DNA of 64,000 bases from Chrysomallon squamiferum (GCA_012295275.1 CM022679.1:27417483-27481482), one strand, 5' to 3'. Shown: positions 38,337-52,207, counted from the stretch's first letter. Notes: generated by a model not told the origin, from the letters alone. Translations and numbers: made by a program.

Positions 38337-39285
38337 CAAAGATAGATGTAGATAGATACACATGTGTGTTTGCATGTATCTCTGTGGGTATGTACTTTTC
38401 TATATATATATATGTGTGTGTGTGTGCATGTATGTAACTCTGATACCTGTGTACCAAGTGTGCTATGACGACAGCTGATGCACTAATTGTGGTTGAGAAG
38501 AAGAAACTCAGAGTGGTTTTTTCCCAGAGTCTCCGCTCCTGAGGGTCTGCCAGCCCAGCCCACAGGTTGACAACCAGTTCTCCACGGTAATACGCAGCAA
38601 AACTTCCTCCTCGTTCTATCCCTTTCTTCAAGTTATCTCTGCAGTTAGTTTAGAATATACTATTAAATATTCTTTAAAATTAGGATTTTATGTTAAGCAT
38701 CTTATAATATAATTGTTTTTAATTACTTAATTTTAAAAGTTAGTATTTGAAATCCCAATAAAAATAAAGATAAAAATAAAAATAGGATATGATTTGGGTT
38801 TTATATCATGTAGAGTACGATATTATTAGTTCTATTTAAATAATTCTGTTTGAAAGTTAATATTTTGAATCCAAATACATATAAAAATAAAATTAGGATA
38901 TGAATGGGGTTTTATACGATGCAGATTATGAAATTAGTTTTATTTAGTTAATTACTTTTAACAGTTAATATTTTAAATCGAATTAAAAATAAAAATAGAA
39001 TAGTTAATATTTTGAATCCATGTATATGAAAATAGAAATATAAATGGGATAATACTGAGGTGTCAAATCAGATAAACTATATTAGTTTTATTTTTTAATT
39101 CTTTTTGATAGTTAATAATCTTTTGAACTGAAATTCATGTCCATAAATTAAGAAAAAATAGGATAAAAGAAAAAGAATTATTGTAAGTATTTATTAATGT
39201 GATGCAAGAAATGAGAAACTGTTTACTTGAAAGTTTGTTCAACATATTCAAATCCTTTTTTCACATAGCCATGAAGTTTTTGTTC
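33156..39285 (-). CDS. LACTB-like serine hydrolase, copy 2 (SxxK lysine lost; duplicated exon 6)
   Basis: Exons: E1 39227-39285, E2 38447-38638, E3 37843-37942, E4 36578-36683, E5 35430-35552, E6b 34614-34759, E7 33567-33821, E8 33156-33398 (stop 33156-33158). Using E6b, all phases agree and give 407 residues without the unidentified first exon. The catalytic box reads STTI instead of STTK, so the general-base lysine is missing and a pseudoenzyme is likely. HGYHP and FGHGGYGGQ are kept. E7 is the long 255-nt form, as in copy 1. A second, copy 1-type exon 6 lies downstream (34161-34325, listed separately). The C-terminus ends KTK, without the SRL of copy 1. Confidence 0.82.
34161..34325 (-). 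pseudogene. Broken duplicate exon 6a of LACTB copy 2
   Basis: Aligns to the 167-nt E6 of copy 1 (starts ACATAGACTTTCACATTGG, encodes [14 protein letters not shown]) but is two bases shorter after GACTTTAAAGGA. The last codon before the donor is TGA where copy 1 has CGA. It keeps acceptor and donor, so inclusion would shift the frame. Confidence 0.8.
34455..34575 (-). pseudogene. Internal exon 6 fragment in LACTB copy 2
   Basis: A piece resembling copy 1-type E6 ([21 protein letters not shown]) without proper splice sites lies between exons 6a and 6b. The reading frame runs open from E6b through its donor into this fragment, probably by chance after a local duplication. Confidence 0.65.
35697..36437. 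mobile_element. Nested MITEs in LACTB copy 2 (TTAA element split by pogo-like element)
   Basis: The outer element has TTAA ends with CCCTTTCAGAGCC on the left and GTGCACTGAAAGGG on the right. Inside it at 35859-36408 is a 550-bp element with inverted ends CAGTGGTACCTCGGGTTACG and ...CGAGGATCCACTG, flanked by TA on both sides as in pogo/Tigger-type Tc1-mariner elements. Confidence 0.85.
36227..36376 (+). pseudogene. Transposase N-terminal remnant in pogo-like MITE (copy 2)
   Basis: A 49-codon open frame starts [11 protein letters not shown] and contains [20 protein letters not shown] then DIASV. This matches the start of the CENP-B/pogo-type helix-turn-helix DNA-binding domain of Tigger transposases. 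It ends in a stop just before the right terminus; the DDE catalytic domain is missing, so the element is a deletion derivative. Confidence 0.75.
36697..36755. repeat. (ATA)n microsatellite
   Basis: TAA/ATA run next to the E4 acceptor in LACTB copy 2. Copies 1, 3, 4 and 5 have TAA-type repeats at the same relative site. Confidence 0.9.
38244..38332. repeat. (CT)n microsatellite in copy 2 E2/E3 intron
   Basis: 89 bases of perfect CT repeat ((GA)n in the transcript). The same position in the other copies holds 44079-44171, 50164-50269, 56469-56565 and a short 62020-62042. Confidence 0.95.
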
Positions 39286-39476
39286 CTAATAAAAAAAAAC
39301 AGTTATTAATAATTCATTCATTCACCTTAGGAAGAATTACAAGCTCACTTATTTCTATTTTCTTCAGAAATATATTAATACATATATAATAAAAAATTAA
39401 AATTAAAATTAAAAGGATAGGTAGGTATCAGTTATTACTGGAGTAATTTATGGCTATGTATTAAAATTATATGAAA

Positions 39477-39478
39477 AA

Positions 39479-39524
<46 letters not shown>
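39477..39524. repeat. (AAAT)n microsatellite
   Basis: AAAT/TAAA run between LACTB copies 2 and 3. Confidence 0.9.
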
Positions 39525-39525
<1 letters not shown>

Positions 39526-42162
39526 AATGTTCAAAAATAACAAAAGTCAAAGATATTAAAATAAAGAAACATAACTTCTTTTCAATCATCTGCTAAAATT
39601 TATTACACTCTCGAAATATTTCTATTAAAAGAATTTATCAGAGCAGTGTCAGATATTAGTTTATTTCATCTCGTATATATATTTTAAAAACTTTTTAACA
39701 ATTAAATAAAGGGCCTGAAAGGACATGCATTGAGAAAGAAACAAAACCAACATATCCTCATACCCTATGTTTTATACAAATAAAACAAAAAATTCCATAA
39801 TCCTCCGAATACAACATTAACAAGTATTGTAGGAGTTAAACAATAATGATAAAAAATTATTTCATAATCCTGTTAATAAAGCCTTAATGAACAATGCAAT
39901 AGTATAACAATAATACATTTTTGTCCATAATCCTGTTAATAAACATTTAACAAATATTCTGTTTGTATAAGAATAATTAAAATAATTTCATTAATCCTCT
40001 TGTTAGAACATTAACAAATACTCTGTTAGTATAAAAATAATTTTGAAAAATTCCTTAATCCTCTTAATAAAACATTAATGAACACTGCAGTAGTATAACA
40101 ATAATACATTTTTTCCCATCATTCTGTTAATAAAGATTTAGTAAATACTCTGCTAGGGATTGACCTCCTGTTTTTTAAGTTCATCAATACATCTGTACAG
40201 AGCTTTACATAAACTGAACCACTTTGACTGAGTAACACCAGATGTCAAGTCAAGATGGTTGGTCACGTAGGCCCATCCAACTTGGTACTTAGTGTCTGCC
40301 GCAGCGTACTGTCCTCCATATCCCCCATGTCCAAACATCTGAACAAATAAAATATTTTAAAATTTCATATATATATATTTAGGTAAAAAAAAAAACAGTT
40401 TAAGTTTTTTGTTTAATCAGTTAATAGTTATAAAACTAAGAGAAAACTATTCTGCTCTTATCATTTAAGTATATATTCCTTTTACCTCATTATCTTGACC
40501 TAGTGGAACATCCGTTTCCCAGAATTTCTGTTCCTGAAGTAATTTAGTCACGTGTGGAGAGAGAATCCTCTTTCCCTTATCATTTGACCCGTTACCTAGG
40601 ATACCATGAAGCTTTGCAACAGCTTCAGCAGTTCCAACCCATGAGTAGAGCCAACCGGAAGTTCCATAAAATTTGGGTCCTGCATCACCTTTGTGTGTTA
40701 GATGTAAAAAATATATATATATATACATACATACATATACATACACATACATACTGATATTGTTGAAAAGTTATGAAAACAAATAAAATCACAACACACT
40801 TCCAAAAAACCAGTGACCCCACAGTTTACCTGACAACAGTGCATCTACTCAAAACCAAACAACAACAACAACAATAAAAAAAAAAACCAACAACAAAAAG
40901 AACAAAAAAAATAAATAAATAAAAAAAAGGAATAAAAGAAAACACAAAACAACACTATTAGAGAATTGTTGAAAAAATAATAATTTCTGTGTCTAGCTTA
41001 CTCGTCTGCAGTCTCTTGGATTTCTGAAAAGGCGCTGGACCATTTTAAAGGCTTCTCTAAACCGACAATGTTTCTTAGTTTCCACTTCTTTTACCACCAA
41101 TCGGTACTGCTCAGACTTTGGCAAGCCAATGTGAAAGTCTATCTCTGAATAATGTCAAACAGCTGTGAATACAGTCTAGTCAATTTTTTAAAAGGTGGTT
41201 TAATATCTCTCATCTTTGGATATATATAATAAGAAAATTGTTTCGTTGCCAATTTTATTAATTAGCAAGACATCTTTTATAAACAGCATACCAGAAACTG
41301 TGAAGCTTATTAGATTTTGTTTTTCTTATCCAGATGAAAGTTATACAGGAATTAATCTAAATATCATCTCTGATCAAAACTTCGTTTGTATGCATCAAAT
41401 AATTAAAAATCGTACCGGGGTGGGGGTGGGGGCGGATTTTTGGCATACATAATCAGTGCATAACCCAACTAAAATAAAGAGGAATTAATGTAAGCAACAT
41501 AGCATTAATGTGTTCAAGAAACACAATATTTTTATCACTTAAAATACAGTTTCATTCTTTATTTTTTCAATGTTTCTTTCATATTTTAAGTAAAGATTTT
41601 TATATAAAGGACCCTCTGAATTTACTTCACTAGTGTATAAATGAACATAATCTCACAATATTAGCCAGAATTATATAATATTTTATGATTTATCAAAGAT
41701 TTAGTGACAAATAATATTCATTAATTTATATCAGTTTTATTATAATATAAATATTCTGGCTTACTGCAAGCAAAAAAAGAAGAACATAAAAAAAAAGAAA
41801 GTAAAAAATAAGAAAACAAATCGTTTCATAAATTCTTTGATTTGTTTGAAATGTTTTGTAAAATCGAGTTTTCTAAGAAAATACAAATTCACTTACTGAA
41901 AGGTTCAGCAATTTCTTCTTTGAAGTACTGAGACAAACTTCGATGTTTAGGGTCAGTTCTTCTCACTATCTGGTCAATGTAGAGAACAAATGTCAGTGGA
42001 TTGCAGCCATGTTTTGTTCCTGTCACATGAAAGCAAATATCAGGTTCAAGATATTTATATAGATGTGAATTTACAAAACATGATTACAGATATAGTGACA
42101 TACAGACATACATACATCCTGGAAATCATTTCATATGCAAAGTAATATACAACTACCATTGA

Positions 42163-42855
42163 TTAACCCTTTCCGAGCCAAAGTTCGGTGGAATGTTAAG
42201 TCATTCTTGAAACATTCTGGCATTTCAAGAGATCTTGTCAGTGGTAGTCTTCTAGCACGTTGAGATACAGTGGTACCTCGGGTTACGAACGCCTCGAAGC
42301 ACGAACAAATTCGATTACCAACCGCGATCTTTGGCAATTTGTGTCTCGGTTTACGAATAATGTCCCGACTTACGAACTACAAGGACGCGCCACGAGAAGC
42401 TTTCTTTTGACGTCGGTTTTGACGTCAACATCTAGTAAAGATAAGAATAGATGCTTACGTTAAGTCTGAACTCAAAATAAAGATTATAGTATGCTCTATA
42501 GCAAAAATATATATCATGAATTAGGGCCTTTAGTCTTCGATACGCAGTTGCAGCTCAATAGCTTTTGCATTCAGATTGTGCGCTCGCATCTTTTAAAGTG
42601 TTGCTGCTCTTATGTGTATATTTTTTTATTATACCCTATCCAATATGGCGCCAAAGAAAACAAAAAATGAAAGCAAAAATGCTGATGGAAAGTACAAACT
42701 TATCACAGTAGAGGTTAAGAAAGAAATAATTGCAAAACACGACAGTGACGTTCGTGTGTCTGGTATCGCTTCGGTTTGCGAACCGAGTTCTGAAACGAAT
42801 TAAGTTCATAACTCGAGGTTCCACTGTATATATCAAAGTGCACTGAAAGGGTTAA
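42163..42855. mobile_element. Nested MITEs in LACTB copy 3
   Basis: Same arrangement as in copy 2: outer TTAA element with a 559-bp TA-flanked pogo-like element at 42268-42826. The inner element keeps a transposase N-terminal frame (ATG 42645-42647, MAPKKTKNESK, stop at 42801-42803). Confidence 0.85.
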
Positions 42856-43153
42856 GAAAAACTTATTAAAAGTTTTATGATACTTTTTTTGTTGTTGAAA
42901 ACACTCAGTCAGCAAATCAATGACATGTAGAAAACAGATATTCGGTAAATCTTTTCTTTTTTTCTTTTTAATATATACAAAGTCAGAGACAGTGTTTTTT
43001 AAATGCACAGTTTCCATAGTTACCTGGTGTCCACAATGGTTTCTTCTCAGCTAATTGTCTACTCAACTCATCTGGATTATCTCTAATGCAGGATAATTCA
43101 TAATCTCTGTCTTGACCTGCTAGGCCAGCCTGAACATAGAAAATAATAATAAT

Positions 43154-43188
<35 letters not shown>

Positions 43189-44074
43189 ATAAATAAATAT
43201 TTCTTTTAATTTTGTTGTTCAAGTTTCTCTAGATTTCTCCAAGCTATATATATTAATTAATGTGGCTAATTTACATTTAATTTAAAAATTTTTAAATTTC
43301 ATCTGTTTTTTCTTTTCTTATATATTTAAGCTTCTTTTTCTTCTTACAGTTTCTCAATCCTAGATACTTAAGTTGAGTGTTTTGGGTAAAGTTAAAGATT
43401 TGTCCTCAGACTTCACCAAACCTCTACATGCTACTGGATCACAACAACTGTGTAAGAGCCAATGAACAGAAAGAATATAGCTGAGAAAATGTTTTTTGTT
43501 TTATTAAAGAGACAAACAGAAACAAACAGATAGACGGACAGACATGGTGGAAGGTTGAAAAAACTAAATATTTAAATACGCTTTTATTTTTGTACATCAT
43601 TCTTATTATTATTCCTTCCTTCTGTCAGCTCTGTTTATTTCTCAGTTCTCACAAAATGCAGAATACAAAATAAAACAGTTAATAATTTACTAAATTATCC
43701 TTACCTCATTGCTGAGAAACCTTTTCAGAGTTATCTGCTCCTTTCCATTTTGAGCAAATTCAGGCCAGTGTTTGCATATTTTATCTTCATATCTTAAAAA
43801 ATTTCTGGAAAAGTAAAATAAATATAAAAGTTGAAAAATAAGATTATCATAACTGAAAGGATCCATTTCAAAACTGTTTTAAAATGTAATTTATCAATAT
43901 TTTGGAGTGAATATAAGGTAACAGATAAACTATAATAGTGTTGACATTCTTTGAAAAATTCCACTAAGAATCAGTAGTTGGGAATTTGGACAAAGATTTA
44001 AACCTATTCCTGACTAAATGTTTTAGTTTGTTATATGTACCATTTTTATCACTTTATTTATTTTTTTCTTTCCC

Positions 44075-44078
<4 letters not shown>

Positions 44079-44171
<93 letters not shown>
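44079..44171. repeat. (CT)n microsatellite in copy 3 E2/E3 intron
   Basis: About 92 bases of CT repeat, orthologous in position to those of copies 2, 4, 5 and 6. Confidence 0.95.
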
Positions 44172-44173
<2 letters not shown>

Positions 44174-45344
44174 AAAGCTAGATGTAGATAGATACATATA
44201 TGTGTGCATATATCTCTGTTTTTATATACATTTGTATATATGCGCGCGCGTGTGTGTGTATCTCTTAGTTTTTGTTTGTGTGTATGTGTAACTCTGATAC
44301 CTGTCTACCAAGTGTGCTATGACGACAGCTGATGCACTTTTTGTGATTGAGAAGAAGAAACTCAGAGTGTTTTCTTCCCAGGGTCTTTGCTCCTGGGAGT
44401 CTGCTAGCCCAGCCCACAGGTTGACAACCAGTTCTCCACGGTAATACGCAGCAAAACTTCCTCCTCGTTCTTTTCCATTCTCCAAGTTATCTCTGCAGTT
44501 AGTTTAGAATATACAATAAAGTACTCTTTAAAACTGAAACATCCGTGTGCAGGAAAATATGAATAAAAATTGGATAAGATTGGTATTTTATGTTAAGCAT
44601 CTTATAATATAATTAGTTTTTTAATTACTTAATTTTAAAAGTAAATATTTTTAATCCAAATAAAAATAAAGATAAAAATACAAATAGGATAAGATTTGGG
44701 TTTTATATGAAGCAAGCTATAATATAATTAGTTTTGTTTAATTAATTGTTTTTTTCTAAAATGAATATGGTAAATCAAAATAAAGATAGAAATAGGATAA
44801 GATTTGGGTTTTATATGATGTTATTAGTATTATTTAATTAATTACTTTTAACAGTTGATATTTTAAATCCAGAAAAAATTAAAAATAAATAAAATTGGGG
44901 TTTTATACGATGAAACTATGATATTATTAGTTTTATTTAGTTAATTATTTTTAACAGTTAATATTTTAAATCGAAATAAAAATAAAAATAGAATATGATT
45001 GAAGTTTTAGATAATGTAGAATATGATATTATTAATTTTATTTAAATAATTATTTTTTAAAATGAATATTTTGAATCCAAGTATATGAAAAGAAAAATAT
45101 AAATGGGATAATAAAGAGGTGTCAAATCAGATAAACTATATTATTTTTATTTTTAAATTGTTTTTGATAGTTAATAACCTTTTGAACTGAAATTCATGTC
45201 CATAAATATAAAAAAGGGGTTTAAAAAACAACAGAATTAGTGTAAATATAGATAAATATGATGCAACAAATCGAGAACTGTTTACTTGAAAGTTTGTTCA
45301 ACATCTTCAAATCCTTCTTTCACATCGCCATGAAGTTGTTTTTC

Positions 45345-45840
45345 CTGAATTAAAACAGATATTAATAATTCATTCATTCACCTTAGAAAGAATTACAATA
45401 GTCCCTTATTTCTGTTTTGTTCAGAAGTTTAACAATCAGTATGTAAGAAAAAAATAATAAGAATAATAAAAAAAATTAGGTAGTCATGTTAATGTTGTTA
45501 ATGTCTTGAGTAGTTTATGGCTATGTATTAAAATTATATGAAAAATTCCATAATCCTCCAAATAAAAATTTAACAAATATTGTAGTAGTTAAGCAATAAT
45601 GATAATAAAAAGATATTTCATAATCCTCTTAATAAAGCTTGAACCAACCCTGCAGTAGTATAACAATAATTGAATTTTCCCCATTATCCTGTTAAAATTT
45701 AACAGACACTCTGTTAGTATAAAAATAATTTTAAAAGTTTCATTAATCCTCTTACTAAAACGTTAATGAACACTGCAGTTGTATAATAATAATAATTGTT
45801 TTTCCATAATTCTGTTAATAAAAATATAGCAAATACTCTG
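45345..45840. other. Short intergenic spacer, LACTB copy 3 to copy 4
   Basis: Only 496 bases separate E1 of copy 3 from the stop of copy 4. Counterparts are 39286-40152, 51200-51959, 57492-58260 and 63261-63756. They contain repeated AATCCTCTTAATAAA/AACATTAACAAATACTCTG phrases and AT-rich DNA. A conserved CTAAG|GTGAATGAATGAATT donor-like site lies 20-40 bases upstream of E1 in every copy, but the preceding frame has no start codon in phase with E1. Confidence 0.6.
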
Positions 45841-47992
45841 CTAGCGATTGACCTCCTGTTTTTTAATACATCTGTACAGAGCTTTACATGTCCTGAACCA
45901 CTTTGACTGAGTAACATCAGATGTCAAGTCAAGATGGTTGGTCACGTAGGCCCATCCAACTTGGTACTTAGTGTCTGCCGCAGCGTACTGTCCTCCATAT
46001 CCCCCATGCCCAAACATCTGAACAAATAAAATATTTTAAAATTTCATATATATATATTTAGGTAAAAAAACAGTTTAAGTTTTTTGTTTAATCAGTTAAT
46101 AGTTATAAAACTAAGAGAAGACTGTTCTGCTCTCATAATTTAAGTATATGTTCCTTTTACCTTATTATCTTGATCTAGTGGAACATCCGTTTCCCAGAAC
46201 ATGTGTTCCTGAAGTAATTCAGTCACCTCTGCAGAGAGAATACTCCGTCCCTTATCATCTGACCCGTTACCTAGGATACCATGAAGCTTAGCAACAGCTT
46301 CAGCTGTTCCAATCCCATGAGAGGAGCCAAGTGGAAGTTCCATAAAGTCTGGATCCTGCATCATCAGAGTCTGTTGGTTGTAAACAGAAGAAATGTAAAA
46401 TCACAGAGTTCTGTATAAGGTTACATATCAGAATATATATATATATATATAAACATTTTGATATGTAATGTACATAGCAATCTTTTGTATGATCACGATA
46501 TAGATATTTAATTCTTTTCCAAACAGTTATTAAAACAAATAAAATCATGACACACTTCAAAAAGAAAAAGAATGATGACACCATCATTGATCTGACTGAA
46601 CTGCATCTATTTGTATTGAAAAATGGAATAACTTCTGTGTGTAACTTACCCGTCTGGAGTCTCTTGGATCTCCGAAAATTTGCATGACGGTGTTTGTATC
46701 GCCTTTGAAGTCTTCGCTAATTTTCTCAGTCTCTATCTTCAACTGAGTCACTCGATGCTGTTCAGAGTTTGGCAAGCCAATGTGAAAGTCTATGTCTGTA
46801 TAATGTGAAATAGCTGTGAATACAGTCTAGTTCATTGTTTTGAAAGTTTCTTTGACTGTTATAGATTGTGAATTAAAAAGAGCATTGAATACATTTCAGT
46901 TGTTGAAAGATAATTTGATTATTATATTAAAATAGCATTGAATGCAGTCTAGTTCATTTTATTAAAAATTTATTTAATTGCTGTAGACTGGGACAATTAA
47001 AAGAGCAGAAATTTCAGTCTTGTTCAATCTTGTTAAATTATATATATTTTTGAACACACATTGTAAATATTATAAGAATGATTTAGTCAATATTTGTTTA
47101 ATATCAATCATATATTATATGTATAGATAGCTAGATATATCTATATCTATGAGAAGAAAAATGTTTCATTGCTATTTTTATTAGACATCAAAGGATCTTT
47201 TATAAACAGTTTTACCAGAAAAAGCAAAAACATGTTAGATTTTTTTTCTTATCTGATAAATGTTACACAATCAGTGCCTACCCGGACTAATAACAAAACT
47301 AAAAAAAAAAAGGAGTTAATGGAAATAGCACAACATTAATGTGTTTAAGAAACACAATATTTTTATCACTTTAACAGATTTTCATTCTTTATTTTTTATT
47401 GTTTGTTTCACATTTTAAGTAAAGATGAAATGTATATCAAGAACCATCTGAATTTACTTCACTAGTGTATAAATGAACAGAATCTCACAATATTTGCCAA
47501 AATTATATAAGTTAATCCTTTATGATTTACAAAAAAGATGAAGCAATAAATAATATTCATTCAAATATCTGAACTTTATTGTAATATACATATTCTGACT
47601 TACTGAAAGCAAAATAACAAGAATAATAATAAGAAGAAGAACAGAAAATACATCTTTGCATAATTTCTTAGTTTTATTTCAAAATTTTTGTAAAATCACG
47701 TTTTTGTAATAAAAATCAAAATTCACTTACTGAAAGGCTCAGCAATTTCTTCTTTGAAGTACTGAGACAAACTTCGATGTTTTGGGTCAGTTCTTCTCAC
47801 TATCTGGTCAAGGTAGAGGGCAAGTTCCAGTGGATGGTAGCCATGTTTTGTTCCTGTCACAGTGAAAACAAATATCAGCATCAATGTATACAGATGTGAA
47901 TTCAGAAATATGATTACAGAACCAGTAACATACAAACATACATACATCCTGGAAATCATTTAATATACAAAGTAATATACAGCTACCATTGA

Positions 47993-48716
47993 TTAACCCT
48001 TTCTGAGCCAAAGTTCGGTGCAAGACATACTTCCCTGTGCCAGGTATTTTGGGGAAACTTATATCTGGGCTTAATTTAAATTAGTGTGTTAAGTCATTCT
48101 TGGAGCATTCTGTCATTTCAAGAGATCTTATCAGTAGCAATCTTCTTCCCTGTCGAGATACAGTGGAATGTTGGGTTACGAACTCCTCGAAGAACAAATA
48201 AATCGAATTACGAACCGTTATCTTTGGCATTTTTTGTCTCGGTTTACGAATAATTTCCCGAGTTAGGAACGTCGGTTTTGACGTGAACATCTAGTAAAGA
48301 TAAGAATTGTTACGTTGAGATCGAGGTAAGGATTATAGGTATGCCCTATAGGAAATATATGTCATGAATTAGGGCCTTAAGTCTTCGATACGCAGTTTCA
48401 GCTCATCAGCTTTTGCATCGACATTGTGCGCTCACATCTTTTAAAGTGTTGCTGCTCTTATGTGCATATTTTTTATTATATCTATCCAATATGGCGCCCA
48501 AGAAAAGAAAAAGTGAAAGCGATAGTGCTGTTGGAAAGTATAAACTTATCACAGCGGAGGTTAAGAAAAAATAATTGCAAAACATGCGAGTGGCGTTCGT
48601 GTGTCTGACATCACTTTGGTTTACGTACAGTTCGGTTTAAGAACCAAATCCTGGAACGAATTGAGTTAGTAACCCGAGGTTCCACTGCATATATCAAACT
48701 GCACTGAAAGGGTTAA
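47993..48716. mobile_element. Nested MITEs in LACTB copy 4
   Basis: Outer TTAA element containing a 527-bp pogo-like element at 48161-48687 (ends CAGTGGAATG... and ...GGTTCCACTG; right flank CA instead of TA). The transposase frame is cut by TAA after VKKK. Confidence 0.82.
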
Positions 48717-49034
48717 AACAAAATTAAAACTTTAATAATACTATTTTTGTTGAAAACACTCACTTCTACTTTGTTGTAAAACTGTCACTCAAGATATTTC
48801 TTTCCTCTCACTGATAACAGACATTCGGGATAAAAAAATTGATTTTTTTTTAATATACACAAAGCCAAAGTGAGTGTTTTTTTTGTTGTTTTTTTAAATG
48901 CACAGTTTCCATAGTTACCTGGTGTCAACAATGGTTTCTTCTCAGCTAATTGTCTACTCAACTCATCTGGATTATCTCTAATCCAGGATAATTCATAATC
49001 TGTGTGTAGATCTGGCAGGCCAGACTGAACCTAG

Positions 49035-49039
49035 AAAAT

Positions 49040-49070
<31 letters not shown>

Positions 49071-49235
49071 TAATAATGCTACTACTATTAGTATTACCAC
49101 TACTATAATTACAGCTACTACTACTGCTACTACTATTACTACTACTACTATGTCTGCTACTACTACTACTACTACAACTATTACCACTACTACTACTATT
49201 ACTACTATTACTACTACTATTAATAATAAAATACC
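49035..49235. repeat. TAA/CTA trinucleotide repeat (copy 4 E3/E4 intron)
   Basis: (TAA)n changing into ACT/CTA-type trinucleotides. The same compound repeat occurs at about 55335-55540 in copy 5, nearly base for base. Ser-rich and Val-rich open frames here are repeat translations. Confidence 0.85.
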
Positions 49236-50161
49236 AATAATAAAACATTATTTCTTTTAATTTTGTTGTTCAAGCTGCTCTAGATTCCTGCAAGATAGCA
49301 CTTAAATTAAGTAATGTGGATAATTTATATTTAAATTGAATAAAATTTTGTATTTCATCTGGTTTTTTCTCTTGTCTTACATATTTAACATGTGTTTTTT
49401 TTTTTTCCATTTTTTTTTTTGTTTGTTTTTTTTTTTGTTTTTTTTACACATTTCTCAGTTCTAGATCCTTAACTTGAGTGTTATGGGAAAAGTTAAAAGT
49501 TTGGCCTCAGACTTCACCAAACTTCTACATGTCACTGAATCACAACAAATGTGTAAGAGTCAATGAACAGAAAGAATATAGCTGAGACAGAGAAACTGTT
49601 TTTTGTTTTATTAAAGAGACAAACAGAAACAAACAGATAGACGGACAGATATGGTGGACGGTTGAAAAGACAAAATATTTAAATTTACTTTTATTTTTAT
49701 ACAACATTCTTATTATTATTCCTTCCTCTTGTCAGTTCTGTGTATTTCTCAGTTCATAGAAGAGGCAGCATACAAAATAAAACAATCAATATTTTACTAA
49801 ATTATCCTTACCTGATTGCTGAGAAACTTTTTCAGAGTTATCTCCTCCTTTCCATTTTGAGCAAATTCAGGCCAGTGTTTGCATATTTTGTCTTCATAAC
49901 TTAAAAATCCTCTGGAAAAGTAAAATAAATATAAAAGTTGAAAAATAAATTATAACTGAAAGGATCCATTTCAAACTGATTTAAAACATAATTTATCAAT
50001 ATTTTGGAGTGCTTATAAGATAACAGGCAATCTATAAAGAACTGGTTTGAAAAATTCCACTAAGAATCACAATTTGAGATTTTGAATAAAGATTTAAAAC
50101 TATTGCTGACTAAATGATTTAGATTATTTATTATATTTTTTACAATTTTTGCCACTTTATT

Positions 50162-50272
<111 letters not shown>

Positions 50273-52168
50273 CAAAGAGATATGAAGATAGATATAGATG
50301 TGTGTGTTTGTCTCTTTGTTTGAGTGTGTTTGTGTGTAAGTGTAACTCTGATACCTGTCTACCAAGTGTGCTATGACAACAGCTGATGCACTTTTGTGGT
50401 TGAGAAGAAGAAACTCAGAGTGTTTTTTTCCCAGAGTCTCCGCTCCTGAGGGTCTGCCAGCCCAGCCCACAGGTTGACAACCAGTTCTCCACGGTAATAC
50501 GCAGCAAAACTTCCTCCTCGTTCTTTCCCTTTCTTCAAATTATCTCTGCAGTTAGTTTAGAATATACTATAAAATTTTCTTTCAAATTGACAGATTCGTT
50601 CACAGTAAAGTATAAATGAAGATTGGATAAGATTGTGCTTTTATGTTAAGCATCCTATAATATAATTAGTTTTATTTTAAATACTTTTTTAAAACTTATT
50701 ATTTTAAATCCATTTAAAAATAAAAATAAAAATAAAATTACAATGAAATTGGGGTTTTATACGATGCACAGTATGATATTATTAGTTTTGTTCAGTTAAT
50801 TGTTTTAACAGTTAATATTTTAAATCGAAATAAAAAGTTAGAAATAGAATATGATAAGACTTTTATATAATGTAGAGTAAGAGATTATTAATTTTATTTA
50901 AATAATTATTTTTAAAAGTGAATATTCTGAATCGATGTATATGTAAACAAACATGTAAATGGGATAATAATGAGGTATCAAATCAGATAGACAATATAAG
51001 TTTTATATTTAAATTCTTTTTTAAAGTTAACAACCTTTTGAACTAAAACTCATGTGAATAAATTAAAAAGACCAGGAAAAAAAAAAAAAAAAATCGCATA
51101 ATATAGATTAATGTGATGCAAGAAATGAGAGACTGTTTACTTGAAAATTTGTTTAACATCTTCAAATCCTTTTTTCACATAACCATGAAGTTCTTTTTCC
51201 TAATAAAAAACAAATGTTAATAATTCATTCATTCACCTTAGAAATCAGTACAAGGTCACTTATTTCAGAAATATATTAATGAATATGTAATAAAAAAAAC
51301 AATAGTAAAAATTGAAAAAAGGTATGTATCAATTATTGATCTCTGGAGTAATTTATGGCTATGTATTAAAATTATATGAAAGAAAAAATGTTTAAAATTA
51401 ACAAAAGTGAAAGATATTAAAATAAAGAAAAATAATTTCTTTTCAGTCATCTGCTAAAATTTATTACACTCACGAAATATTTCTATTAATAGAATTTACC
51501 AGAGTAATGTTAGATATTAGTTTATTTGATCTCATATATATATATATATATATTTTAAAAACTTTTTAACAATTAAATAAAGGGCCTGAAAGGATATGTA
51601 TAAGGAAACAAACAAAACTCGTACCCAATTATTGATAGAAAAAACAAAAAATTCCATTATTCTCCGAAGAAACATTTAACAAAAATTTAACAAATTTATC
51701 ATAGTTAAGAAATAATAATAATAAAAGATATTTCATAATCCTCTTAGTTCAGCTTAAATCAACACTGCAGTATTATAACAATAATACATTCCTTCCCAGT
51801 ATCCTGTTAATAAACATGTAACAGATACTCTTTTAGTATAAAAATAATTTTAAAAATTTCGGTAATCCTCTTAGTGAAACGTTAATGAACACTGGAGTAG
51901 TATAAAAATAATAATTGTTTTTCCATAATTTTGTTAATAAAAAATTAGCAAATAATCTGCTAGCGATTGACCTCGGATTTTTTGAGTTCATCAATGCATC
52001 TGTACAGAGCTTTACATGTCCTGAACCACTTTGACTGAGTAACACCAGATGTCAAGTCAAGATGGTTGGTCACGTAGGCCCATCCAACTTGGTATTTAGT
52101 GTCTGCCGCAGCGTACTGTCCTCCATATTCCCCATGTCCAAACATCTGAAAAAATAAAATATTTTAAA

Positions 52169-52207
<39 letters not shown>

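Larger units (their letters stand above)
40153..45344 (-). pseudogene. LACTB-like serine hydrolase, copy 3 (frameshifted E7)
   Basis: Exons: E1 45286-45344, E2 44301-44492, E3 43705-43804, E4 43024-43129, E5 41897-42019, E6 41002-41144, E7 about 40486-40694, E8 40153-40338. E2 keeps an SxxK box (SITK). In E5 the HGYHP box reads HGCNP, losing the tyrosine. E7 lacks one base in CATGGG(A)TTGG, shifting the frame, and the ancestral acceptor CAG reads CAC; an in-frame AAAG at 40689-40692 might substitute. E7 is the short type (45 nt less than copy 1, besides the lost base). E8 starts [10 protein letters not shown] and ends EVNP. It is probably a pseudogene, unless the missing base is an assembly error. 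Confidence 0.78.

Noticed and set aside
38173-38631. 152-codon frame with a long Arg-Glu run fused to LACTB E2 (also at 50060-50470 and 56464-56835)
   Set aside because: The Arg-Glu part is the intronic (GA)n microsatellite read past the E2 donor; splicing to E3 restores the conserved protein.
45345-45400. First coding exon ending at the conserved CTAAG|GTGAAT site upstream of E1
   Set aside because: In copy 1 the frame that would join E1 in phase 0 meets TAA about 13 codons upstream without an ATG, and no start was found in the copies inspected.
48958-49248. Ser/Asn-rich and Val-rich frames (also at 55289-55550)
   Set aside because: Translations of a TAA/CTA compound microsatellite in the E3/E4 intron, with E4 read through its acceptor.
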